Shown here in pieces: positions 26,644 to 35,088 of a DNA stretch of 64,000 bases. Source of the stretch: CAWINX01 sp963837585 (GTDB lineage: Bacteria > Actinomycetota > Thermoleophilia > Solirubrobacterales > 70-9). The notes under the pieces were generated by a model, which did not search any database, was not told where the DNA came from, and saw only the letters and a program-made list of their open reading frames with translations. The position numbers were made by a program, and so were the translations under genes. Numbering within the stretch: position 1 is the stretch's first letter; each line of letters begins with the position of its first letter. The stretch covers positions 620,001-684,000 of the forward strand of contig CAWINX010000004.1 in assembly GCA_963837585.1 (NCBI GenBank), read 5' to 3'.

Positions 26644-28988
26644 CGGTTGGCGGGCGCCGCGCTCCCCGCAGGCGCAGTGGCCGCGTGCAGGCGGTGAGCG
26701 GCGGTGGACGCGGGGGGCGTGTCGTTGTCATTACCGAAGTGGATCCGGCCCTCAAGCGGCTTCGCCGCCTTCGAGACGACGTGGTAGGGACCGTCCCAGT
26801 GGACCGAGAGGGCGAGGACGACCACCAGGGCGATCGCCGCCGCACCGAAGCTGACCGCGGCTGCAGCGCGTCCCGCACGCAGGCGCCAGACCGGCTGCTG
26901 CTTGACCCGCGGCCGGGCAGTGAGGACGCGGGACGCGATCGCCGGCAGCGAGGCAAAGGAGGAATCCGGCGGGCGCCGCTCATGGGTCGTGTGGCGCAGC
27001 ATCGACTCCAGCTCGTGCTCGGAGCTGGCCACCTCGGCGAGGCCGAAGCGCTCGAATGCAGCGTTGTTGGCCCGCAGGTGGCCGGCCGAGAAGCCGAAGG
27101 AGATGACCGGACAGCCGCGGATGTGCGCTTCGAGGACGGTGAGGCCGGCGGTCGAGTGGACCATCGCGTCCGCTGCCGCCATCCAGTCGCTCATCTCCTC
27201 GGTGAAACCGAGGACCCGCACCTGTTCGTTGTCGCCAAAGCGCTGCTCGAGCCGCTCGCGGGCCGCCTCGTTGCGACCGGTTATGCAGACCACCAGCGTG
27301 TCCTCGACGGAGAGCGCCGAGCGGATCGCCCCTTCGAGATCCCCCACTCCCCAGCCGCCGCCGGATACCAGCACCACCCGTGCATGAGCGGGAACGTCGA
27401 GGGCGCGACGGGCGTCGCCGCGGGTGCGCGGCATCAGGAAGTCGCCCGAGATCGGCGGTCGCATCCATTCGACGCTGCCGGGGCCGGCCAGCTTCTCGAC
27501 CTCTTCGATCGACTCGGGATGGGTGACGAAGTGGAGGTCGACGCCCGGGTGGACCCAGTAGCGCAGGCCGGCGAGATCGGTGATCGCCGACTGCACCGGA
27601 ATCGGCAGACGGCGGTTCTCGCGCAGCATGCCGAGCACCGCCGTGATGCCCGGGTAGGTGGAGACGACGACGTCGGGGTCGTGCTTGGCGATCAGCTTCA
27701 GCAACCTGTGGCCGCAAAGCACGTAGCCAAGGTGATGAGCGAGCCAGCGGGTCGGCGCAAACTTGGTCAGCAGCCAGTACTGGATGTCGAACAGCCACGG
27801 CATCCAGCGGAAGGTGACCCGCGACCCCTCGCGCACGACGGCGGAGACGAACCAGCCCATCTCCTCGAGGCCGTTGACGATCTCCACCTCGGCGTCCGGG
27901 GACTGCCGAGCGACGTCGGCGGCGATGACCCGGGCGGGCAGGTCGTGACCCTCGCCGATGTCGGCGGTGAGAATCAGGACCCGCGGTGGGCGCTCTTCGC
28001 GGCCCGCGGCCCCTGCCAGCAGGGCGCCGTCCGCGTGGCCGTTGCCGTTGAGCGTGGGAATTTTGCCGGGGATCGGATCAGGCGGACGGGTGCTGTTGCG
28101 GACCCATTCCACGTACCTGCGCACGCCTTCTTTGAAGCTGGTCTCCGCCTTCCAGTCGAGCTCTTCGAGCGCGCGCTGGTTGGAGATCACCTTGCCGGGA
28201 AAGTCGCCCGGACGCGGTGGCGTGTGGACGATCTCGCAATTGTCGGTGTTCTCCTGCACCCGCTCGGCGATCTCGAGGATCGTCACGATCTCGTCGCCGG
28301 AGAGGTTGTAGGTGCGGCCGGCGGCCTGCGGAGCCATCGCCGCGACGATCCCGTCGGCGAGATCCTCGACGTAGATGAAGCTGCGAGTCGTGCTGCCGTC
28401 GCCGGCGATCGTCAGCGCCTTGCCCTCGAAAGCGAGGTCGGTGAACTTGGCGACCACGCCCGCGGAGCGGGCGCGCGGCCCATAGGGGATGCCGAAGCGC
28501 AGTACCGTCGACTCGAGGTCGAACAACTCCGCGTAGCCCGCGCAGTAGGTCTCGCCGGCGAGCTTGGTCGCGGTGTAGAGGTGGCGCGGCGCCGGGATCG
28601 GCGTCTCCTCGTCGACTTCCTGCTCGGTGCAGTCGCTGTAGACCCAGGTGGTGGAGCCGTAGACGACCCTCCCGACCTCGGTGCGACAGGCGGCCTCCAG
28701 CACGTTGAGCGTGCCGCGCGTGTTGACCTCCTCGGCGAGGACCGGGTCGGCGTGGACGTGGGCGACGTCGGCGACCGCGGCGAGGTGGATGACCGCGTCG
28801 CAGTCGCGCATCGCCAGGTCGAGATTGGCCGGGTCGGTGATGCTGCCGGTGAAGGTCTCGACCTCCAACGGCGAGTGGTAGGGGGAGGCGCTGAGATCGA
28901 AGATCCGGGGCGTGATTCCCCGCTCGATCAGCCTGTCGACTACGTGGGAGCCGATGAAGCCGCCCCCGCCAGTGACCAGAACCCTCAT
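26640..28988 (-). CDS. fusion: SDR nucleotide-sugar epimerase/dehydratase + MGDG-synthase/MurG-like glycosyltransferase + C-terminal TM
   Basis: An unbroken 782-residue protein. Residues 1-300 are an extended SDR: VTGGGGFIGSHVVDRL (NAD binding), VVYGSTTWVYS (Ser/Thr) and APRHLYTATKLAGETY (Tyr-X3-Lys). A 35-residue linker leads to a GT-B unit at 337-670 that opens like diacylglycerol glycosyltransferases (LILTADIGEGHDLPARVIA) and has the nucleotide-sugar site VSGGGWGVGDLE and DAMVHSTAGLTVLEA. A transmembrane helix (SFGAAAIALVVVLALSV, about 712-728) and a 50-residue tail follow. One chain could therefore make and transfer its own sugar to a lipid or surface acceptor. It overlaps the aminotransferase upstream and the deacetylase downstream by 4 bases each. 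Confidence 0.85.
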   Translation of the reverse strand: MRVLVTGGGGFIGSHVVDRLIERGITPRIFDLSASPYHSPLEVETFTGSITDPANLDLAMRDCDAVIHLAAVADVAHVHADPVLAEEVNTRGTLNVLEAACRTEVGRVVYGSTTWVYSDCTEQEVDEETPIPAPRHLYTATKLAGETYCAGYAELFDLESTVLRFGIPYGPRARSAGVVAKFTDLAFEGKALTIAGDGSTTRSFIYVEDLADGIVAAMAPQAAGRTYNLSGDEIVTILEIAERVQENTDNCEIVHTPPRPGDFPGKVISNQRALEELDWKAETSFKEGVRRYVEWVRNSTRPPDPIPGKIPTLNGNGHADGALLAGAAGREERPPRVLILTADIGEGHDLPARVIAADVARQSPDAEVEIVNGLEEMGWFVSAVVREGSRVTFRWMPWLFDIQYWLLTKFAPTRWLAHHLGYVLCGHRLLKLIAKHDPDVVVSTYPGITAVLGMLRENRRLPIPVQSAITDLAGLRYWVHPGVDLHFVTHPESIEEVEKLAGPGSVEWMRPPISGDFLMPRTRGDARRALDVPAHARVVLVSGGGWGVGDLEGAIRSALSVEDTLVVCITGRNEAARERLEQRFGDNEQVRVLGFTEEMSDWMAAADAMVHSTAGLTVLEAHIRGCPVISFGFSAGHLRANNAAFERFGLAEVASSEHELESMLRHTTHERRPPDSSFASLPAIASRVLTARPRVKQQPVWRLRAGRAAAAVSFGAAAIALVVVLALSVHWDGPYHVVSKAAKPLEGRIHFGNDNDTPPASTAAHRLHAATAPAGSAAPANR

Positions 28989-29993
28989 GCCTTTGCCTCC
29001 TCTATCGCCGCCTCGCGGCTCTCAGGTCGGTAGTAGAGCGGCACGCACCAGTGGTTCTCGGCCACCCAGTCGGTGTTCGGTAGTTCGGTCGAGCGACCCA
29101 TGATCCGGTGGCAGGGCTGCTCGTAGACGCGACCGGTCGACTTTTCGATCTGGTCGAAGACGATGTACTTGTAGAAGCCCGAGGTCATCCCCTCGGGGAG
29201 CTCAAGCCGCGCCGGGTGCAGCGGGTCGAGGTGCTCGCGCGCGTACTCGTTCTTCCAGGCGACGATCTCCTCCAGCCGCTCGGCCTGGACGAGGCCGAGG
29301 GCGGCGGTGAACTCGCTCATCCGGAAATTGAGGCCGTCGACCTCGTGCTCGAACTTGCCGTAGTTGCGGAACTTGCGCGCGAACTCGATCAGCTCCTCAT
29401 TGCCGGAGACGAGCACGCCGCCCTCCCCGGTCGAGATCGTCTTGGTCGCGTAGAGCGAGTAGACGCCGGCGTCGCCGAAGGCGCCGGGACGGCGACCGCT
29501 CCAGTCGGCGCCGTGAGCGTGGGCGCAGTCCTCGAGCAGGAAGATCCCCTTGTCGCGGCAGTAGGCGGCGATGCGCTCCGCGTCGAAGGCGATGTGCCCG
29601 CCGATGTGGACGAGGATCGCGGCCTTCGGCTTGTGGCGCTCGGCCTTCGCCTCGAAGTCCTCGAAGGACATGCAGAGGTCGTTGCGGTTGCAGTCGACGA
29701 ACTCGACCTCGGCGCCGGCGTTGACCGCGGCGAGCGGCGTGGCCATGAAGGTGTTGGACGGGCAGAGCACGGTCTCTCCACGCACCCCGGCGAACTCCAG
29801 CGCCGCCAGGGCGCCGCCGGCCCAGCTGGAGAGTCCGAGCGCGGGCAGAGCCGTTCCAGTCGGCCCAGCGCTGCTCGAAGGCGTCCAGCATCTGCCCCTC
29901 CGACCACTGCTCGGAATCGAGGACCTGGGACCAGTAGCTCGAACAGGCGAGCACGGTCTCTGTGATCGAACCCAATCGCGAACTTGGTCGCAT
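28985..29993 (-). CDS. DegT/DnrJ/EryC1-family aminotransferase, frameshifted
   Basis: PLP-dependent sugar aminotransferase, about 335 residues. It starts MRPSSRLGSITETVLACSSY; after a frame change near 29847 the frame continues GETVLCPSNTFMATPLAAVN, FLLEDCAHAHGADWSGR (PLP-binding Asp) and VYSLYATKTISTGEGG with the Schiff-base Lys. It would aminate a keto-sugar nucleotide. The stop overlaps the start of the SDR-glycosyltransferase fusion by 4 bases, a strong hint that amino-sugar formation, transfer and later deacetylation are one pathway. Element C1 lies about 110 bases upstream. Confidence 0.82.
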
Positions 29994-30100
29994 CGGGCCG
30001 GGTTGTCTCTGCGGACCCCACGGTGGCTCCTTGGGCTGGGTGTGCTGGAAGGGTGCCTCCGCGGACGGACGGAGCAGAAGGCGCCGCAAGGCTAGCAGTG

Positions 30101-30203
30101 AGAGCGGACCTGAGGCAGGCGCATATCGGCGTCCTCGGTCGCTCGCGTGCAAAGCACGCCACGCTCCCTGCGTCCTTGATCTGCTTGGCCTCAGGCCCGC
30201 TCT
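30101..30203 (-). repeat. palindromic element C1 (103 bp), conserved core shared with C2
   Basis: The ends AGAGCGGACCTGAGGC (30101-30116) and 30188-30203 pair at 15 of 16 positions. Read on the minus strand the core is CAAGGACGCAGGGAG (30178-30164), a hairpin with the stem GCGTGC/GCACGC, then CGACCGAGGACGC (30141-30129). Both boxes recur exactly in C2 at 57537-57687 around a different hairpin. It sits at the 3' end of the EamA transporter gene, whose frame runs through it without a stop. Conserved single-stranded boxes flanking a variable stem suggest a structured RNA. Confidence 0.8.
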
Positions 30204-31053
30204 GAGCAGAAGCAATGACGGCACCAACCGCGCGGGATCCCGCAAGCAGAACCGTGCCGCAAACCGCAATGGCCATCGAGGCGACCAGGGCGATGCCCCC
30301 GAGTGGCGTGCTGCTCCACGACTCGCCGAAGATCAGCGGCGCCAGCAGCACCGGGACGAGCACCTGGACGGCGAACATGATCGGCGCGACGTGGGTGGCT
30401 CCGCGGCGCTGCAGGGCGCTCATCTCGCTGAGCAGCGCCAGCCCCTCCGACGCCGCCGCGGTGGCGAGCCAGGCCAGCGCCACGAGGATCGCCCCGGTGG
30501 CGAGCCCATCGGTCAGCAGCTTGCTGGCAATCGCCGTCCAGGCGTACCCGAATCCGGCGCTGAGCACGGGCAACAACCCCGCGGCCGAAACCCGCCCCCG
30601 CAACGCATAGGGCGCCGCGATCGGGATCGCCACCAACCCGAGCGCCAAGGCGATCGCCCCCGTCGCCGCATGCTCGGTGGTCCGCTCGGGAGCCGCCAGG
30701 GCCACTCCGACGACCCCGACCAGGATCGCCGCAACCGCCAAGAACTCTCGTCTTCCCGGAGCCTCCCCCAGCCGAGTCGCGCCCAACCAGAGCAGCAGGA
30801 TCAACCCGCTCGCCAGACAGGGCTGGACCACGGTCAGCGGCGCCAGCAACAGCGCCACGATCTCCAGCGGCCAACCGAGCAGGCCCAGCGCCGTGGCCCC
30901 CAACCAGCGCCGGTTCCTGAGCAACTTCCCGATCAACGAGGGCCGCAGCGAATGCTCGCCGGGAACCTCCCGAGCCTCCAGCGCCTGCAGGGCGATCGAG
31001 GTGTTGTAGAGAGCCGACGCCCCGACTGCAGCGATTATGCCCAGCGCCAGCAC
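30191..31053 (-). CDS. EamA/DMT-family transporter, C-terminus uncertain
   Basis: A ten-helix drug/metabolite-type permease of about 285 residues (MLALGIIAAVGASALYNTS, PLTVVQPCLASGLILLLW, LAVAAILVGVVGVALAA, ALVASMAIAVCGTVLLAG). The two EamA repeats are recognisable, with the conserved PxxVQPC start of helix 4. After GSRAVGAVIASAQSG the frame enters element C1 and stays open through it and into the aminotransferase region, so the natural stop has been lost through element insertion or a frame error; a stop in another frame occurs at 30191. Substrate unknown; export of a glycan precursor is possible given the operon. Confidence 0.72.
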
Positions 31054-31069
31054 GGCGCCAGGGTATCCC

Positions 31070-32783
31070 TCAGGTCTCTTGGTAAAGCGGCCCGTCGCCG
31101 CCCTCGGGCAGCGTCAGGCGGCCGCCCTTGGCCGTGATCGCCCCGCACTGCACGCAGTTGGAGGCGGTGACGTGGACGTCGACCGTCGCGGCGCCGCTCT
31201 CCAGCTGCTCCTCGGGAATCTCGTAGACCTGCGCCGGGCACATCGAGACCCAGGTCTGGGCGACCTCGACCGGGCACCCTGGTCTGGATCCGGACGTGGT
31301 TGGGCGCGTCGTCGCGGGTCGCGTTGCCGGAGAGGAAGACCGAGTCGAGCTTGTTGAAGGTGACCTCGTTGTCTGGCTTGGGGTAGCGGTCCGAGGCGTT
31401 GCCGATGAAGACAGCCGGCTCGGCGTTGTTCTCGACCTTCATGTGACCGGGGGGAAAGTTGCCTTTGGTGGCGACCAGCGCGTTGGCGATGATGCCGCCT
31501 TTGATCAGCCCCTTGGTCAGCGGCTGCTTCATGTTGCGCGACTTGTAGAGGTCCTTCTCGATCTCCGAGTTGCGGATCGCCGCGTCGTAGCTCTCGAAGT
31601 TGACCGAGTCGATGTCCTTCTTCAGCGACTCGACGATCGCCTCCGCCGCGAACATGCCGGCGTGCATCGCGTAGTGGACGCCCGCCAGCTCGGCGATGTT
31701 GACCATCCCGGCGGCGTCGCCGGCGACCAGCATGCCGGGCACCGAAAAGCGCTTCGGCAGCGCCCAGTAGCCGCCCGAGGGAATCGTCTTCGCGCCCCAG
31801 CCGACCCGCTTGCCGCCCTCGATGATCTTGGCGATGAAGGGGTGCTGCTTGAAGCGCTGCAGCTCGTCGTGGACGCTGAAGGTGGCGTCGGTGGTGTCGA
31901 GGCCGACGACGAGGCCGAAGCAGACCTTGTCCTCGCCCATCGGGTAGATGAAGCTGCCGCCCGCCTCCTTGTACTTGCCCCCCCAGCGCAGCGGCCAGCC
32001 GAGCGTGTGGATCACCCGGTCGAGCGGCTTCGGAACCTCCCAGATCTCCTTCACGCCGAGCTCCCAGGCCTGCGGATCGCTGCCCTCGCGCATATCGAAG
32101 TAGTCATAGGCGGCGTAGGTGAGGTGGCCGATCGTGCCCTCGGCCAGCACCGTCGCCTTGGCGACGACATCGGAGCCGGGCTCGAAGTTGCCGAGCTCCT
32201 CGCCGTCCTTGCCGCGCCCGCGATCGCCCGAGCGCACGCCCCTGACGATCCGGTCCTCGACCAGCAGCTTGGTCGCGGCGGTCTCGGAGAGGATGTAGAC
32301 GCCCGCCTCTTCGGCTTTCTCGGCGAGGAAGCGACCCAACTTGGAGACCGAGAGCGTGTAGGTGCCCTCTTTGCGGAAGTTGGGCGGCGGCGGCTTCATC
32401 GCGGGGAACGCTTTCTTCGAGGTGAGGAAGTAGGTCGCGTCCTTGGTCACCTCCTGATAGACCGGCGGCCAGTCGGCCGGGTCCATGTCCGGGAAGAGCC
32501 GGGTCAGCGCCGAGGGATCGACGTTGGCGCCGGAGAGCAGATGCGCGCCGGGCACTTTGCCCTTCTCGATCACCGCGACGGGCACCTCGCCCAGCTTCTC
32601 CAGCAGCTCCGGCTCGTCCTCGAGCAGCTGCATCAGCCTGTTTGCGCAGGCGAGCCCCGCCGGTCCGCCGCCGACGATCGCGACGCCTACCTCAATGCGC
32701 TCGTCTTCGGCATCGGTCGGGGGGCCGATCACCTCGGCGCTGTCAAACGGCGGCGGGAACTCGCTGGGTGAAACTGCCGGCAT
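31070..32783 (-). CDS. electron transfer flavoprotein-quinone oxidoreductase (ETF-QO/FixC family), frameshifted
   Basis: Membrane-associated FAD and Fe-S enzyme that moves electrons from ETF to quinone; about 570 residues. The FAD site is VGVAIVGGGPAGLACANRLM, ubiquinone-loop and family blocks follow (GAHLLSGANVDPSAL, FIYPMGEDKVCFGLV, GMLVAGDAAGMVNIAEL), and GNATRDDAPNHVRIQTRVP leads to an extra base near 31280. The Fe-S tail then reads SMCPAQVYEIPEE and ASNCVQCGAITAKGG: three Cys of the usual four are present, with Ile where the fourth Cys of CxxCxxC is expected. It follows etfA by 6 bases. Confidence 0.9.
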
Positions 32784-32789
32784 GGGAGC

Positions 32790-33765
32790 TCAGCTCCCTT
32801 TCTTCGCCTTGATCGCCTCGGTCAGCTTGGGGATGATCTTGTGTAGATCGCCCACCACGCCGAGGTCCGAGAACTCGAAGATCGGCGCGTTCTGGTCCTT
32901 GTTGATCGCGAGGATGTTCTCCGAGCTCTGCATCCCGACCTTGTGCTGGATCGCGCCGGAGATGCCGGCGGCCAGGTAGAGCTTCGGCGCGACCGTCTTG
33001 CCGGTCTGGCCGATCTGGGCCGCGTAGGGGTACCAACCGGCGTCGACCACGGCGCGAGTCGCCGCGACGGCGCCGCCCATCGACTCGGCCAGCTCCTCGC
33101 AGAGCTTGAAGCCGTCGGCTGCGCCGAGGCCTCGACCGCCGCCGACCAGGATGTCGGCGTCCTCGATGTTGACGTCGGCGCCCCGCTGCTCGCCGCGCTG
33201 GACCAGCTTGGCCTTGGAGGACCAGGCGGACAGCTCGACGTCGACATCGACGACCTCGGCGCTGCCGCCGGTCTCGTTGGCGTCGAACGCGTTGAGGCGG
33301 CCGATGATGATCCCCGGCTCGGCGACGTAGCCGACGTCGGCGATCTGGGAGTCCTGGAGGATCGGGCGCTCGACGACGAGCTTGCCGCCGTCGCACCTTG
33401 ACCTGCGTCACCTCCATCGTCACGCCGGCGTTCAGCCGCGCGGTCAGCCCGGCGCCGATCTCGAAGCCGAGCAGGCCGCCGCCGAACAGCGCGTAGCCGA
33501 AGTCGTTCTCCGAGATGACCTTGGCCATCACGTCGACGATCGGCTGGGCGAGGCCCTCGGGCACGTCCTTGGCGCGGTAGACCTTCGCCGCGCCCCAGTT
33601 GCCGAGCGAGGCGCAGGCGTCGTCGGCGATATCGCCGACGACCACCGCGGCGGCCTCGCCGCCGAGCTCGCCGGCCAGCTTCGCCGCCTCGGAGATCGCC
33701 CCGAGTGAGTTCTTGTTGAAGTTGCCCTCGTCGTCGTGGAGGGCGTAAACCAGGATGCCTGCCAT
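32790..33765 (-). CDS. etfA: electron transfer flavoprotein alpha subunit, frameshifted
   Basis: FAD-binding subunit of ETF, accepting electrons from acyl-CoA dehydrogenases. It starts MAGILVYALHDDEGNFNKNS; an extra G near 33396 breaks the frame after VTMEVTQVKV, and the next frame gives VERPILQDSQIADVGYVAEP, then the C-terminal FAD-binding part: DILVGGGRGLGAADGFKLCE, AAQIGQTGKTVAPKLYLAAG, ISGAIQHKVGMQSSENILAI. About 324 residues in all. The ATG directly abuts the etfB stop (TAGATG). Confidence 0.95.
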
Positions 33766-34557
33766 CTAGATCAGCTTCCTCTCGTCAAGCCAGGCGACGA
33801 TCTTCTCGACCGTCTCGTTGGTGTCCTCGTCCTCGATGATCTCCCCGGCCTCCTTGGCGGGCGGCGGGTTGAGCGCGAGGACCGCGGTCTTGGAGCCGGC
33901 CTCGCCGACCATGCCGCCGTCGATGCCGACGTCGCCGGTCGCCTTGGCGTCAAGCGGTTTTTTCTTCGCCCCCATGATCGCCTTGAGGCTGGGGTAGCGC
34001 GGCTCGTTGATCGCGTCGCCGACGCTGATCACCGCGGGCAGCTCGACCTCGACCGTGTCGTAGCCGTACTCGGCCTGGCGCTCGCAGCGCAGCTTGCCGT
34101 CGGTGACGTCGATCTTGATCACCTGGGTCAGCGAGGGCATCTTCAGGTGGTCGGCGACGACCGCGCCGATCGTGTAGCACTCGCCGTCATCGGACTGCTG
34201 GCCGAGCAGCACCAGGTCGGGGCTCTCGGACTCGAGCACCTTGGCGAGCGAGTAGCCGGTCGCGCAGACGTCGGAGCCGGCGAGGGCGTCGTCGGAGAGA
34301 TGCACCGAGCGATCGGCGCCGAGCGCCACCGCCTTGTGCAGGGCGCGGACCGCGGAGTCGGGGCCCATCGTCACCGCGACGACCTCCTCGACCGGGATCG
34401 CGCCACCCTCCTTGATCTGCATGGCAGCTTCGATCGCGTGGGTGTCGAAGGGGTTGAGGTTCTTCTCGCCGCTGCGGTCCAGTCGCATCGTGTTTGGGTC
34501 GATGCGCTTCTGTACGGCAGCGTCCGGAACCTCCTTGACCAGGACGCAGATCTTCAA
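33766..34557 (-). CDS. etfB: electron transfer flavoprotein beta subunit
   Basis: AMP-binding subunit of ETF, 263 residues, frame intact. Signatures are KICVLVKEVPDA, NPFDTHAIEAAMQIKEGG, the recognition-loop region and LLGQQSDDGECYTIGAVVAD. The start is TTG with AAGGAGG eight bases upstream. An 18-base TetR-type palindrome (34580-34597) lies 23 bases before the start. Order etfB-etfA-ETF-QO makes a complete dehydrogenase-to-quinone electron route. Confidence 0.96.
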   Translation of the reverse strand: MKICVLVKEVPDAAVQKRIDPNTMRLDRSGEKNLNPFDTHAIEAAMQIKEGGAIPVEEVVAVTMGPDSAVRALHKAVALGADRSVHLSDDALAGSDVCATGYSLAKVLESESPDLVLLGQQSDDGECYTIGAVVADHLKMPSLTQVIKIDVTDGKLRCERQAEYGYDTVEVELPAVISVGDAINEPRYPSLKAIMGAKKKPLDAKATGDVGIDGGMVGEAGSKTAVLALNPPPAKEAGEIIEDEDTNETVEKIVAWLDERKLI

Positions 34558-34579
34558 AGCTCAGGCCTCCTTGGGGCGT

Positions 34580-34597
34580 TGACTGACCAGTCAGTCA
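34580..34597. promoter_or_regulatory. 18-bp perfect inverted repeat, TetR-type operator before etfB
   Basis: TGACTGAC-CA-GTCAGTCA has two perfect 8-base arms around a 2-base centre. It sits between the mutase small-subunit gene and etfB, 23 bases upstream of the etfB start, where it would block transcription initiation. Shape and sequence resemble sites bound by TetR/AcrR regulators, which often control fatty-acid catabolism. No TetR gene is present in the window. Confidence 0.7.
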
Positions 34598-34639
34598 GTT
34601 TATCTATCCGTTCGGCGTTGCGTTATTCCGTGCGCTTCG

Positions 34640-35062
34640 TCACTCAGCCGCGTGGCGCTCGGCGGCGCCCTCGCGGATGAACTCGACGATGTCGTCGGTT
34701 CCGGAGCCGGGCGTGAAGACCTCCGCGACTCCGAGCTTCTTCAGTTCGGGGATGTCGTCGGCGGGGATCGTCCCCCCCACCGTGACCAGCACATCGTCGA
34801 CTCCCTGCTCGGCGAGCAGCTCGACGATCCGCGGCACCAGCGTCATGTGGGCGCCGGAGAGGATCGAGAGACCGACCGCGTCGGCGTCCTCCTGGATCAC
34901 CGTCTCGGCGATCTGCTCGGGAGTCTGGTGCAGGCCGGTGTAGATCACCTCCATGCCGGCGTCGCGCAGCGCCCGGGCGATGATCTTGGCGCCGCGGTCA
35001 TGTCCGTCCAGGCCGGGCTTGGCGACGACGACGCGGATCTTGCGGGCGGTGGCGGCTTCCAT
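34640..35062 (-). CDS. B12-binding small subunit of acyl-CoA mutase
   Basis: A 140-residue cobalamin-binding protein. The base-off/His-on motif is VAKPGLDGHDRGAKIIARAL (Asp-X-His-X2-Gly), followed by GLSILSGAHMTLVPRI and VLVTVGGTIPADDIPELKKLG, the typical corrinoid-binding Rossmann fold. Size and separation match IcmB of isobutyryl-CoA mutase rather than the fused MutB. It follows the large subunit by 26 bases and surely pairs with it. Frame intact. Confidence 0.93.
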   Translation of the reverse strand: MEAATARKIRVVVAKPGLDGHDRGAKIIARALRDAGMEVIYTGLHQTPEQIAETVIQEDADAVGLSILSGAHMTLVPRIVELLAEQGVDDVLVTVGGTIPADDIPELKKLGVAEVFTPGSGTDDIVEFIREGAAERHAAE

Positions 35063-35088
35063 GATGCGGCGGGAACCCTAGCGGCTGA

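Noticed and set aside
26685..29033. A plus-strand frame of 782 codons antisense to the SDR-glycosyltransferase fusion
   Set aside because: It mirrors the real gene almost exactly, has Asp/Arg/Gly-rich low-information composition and no recognisable domain; it is the usual antisense non-stop frame of high-G+C DNA.
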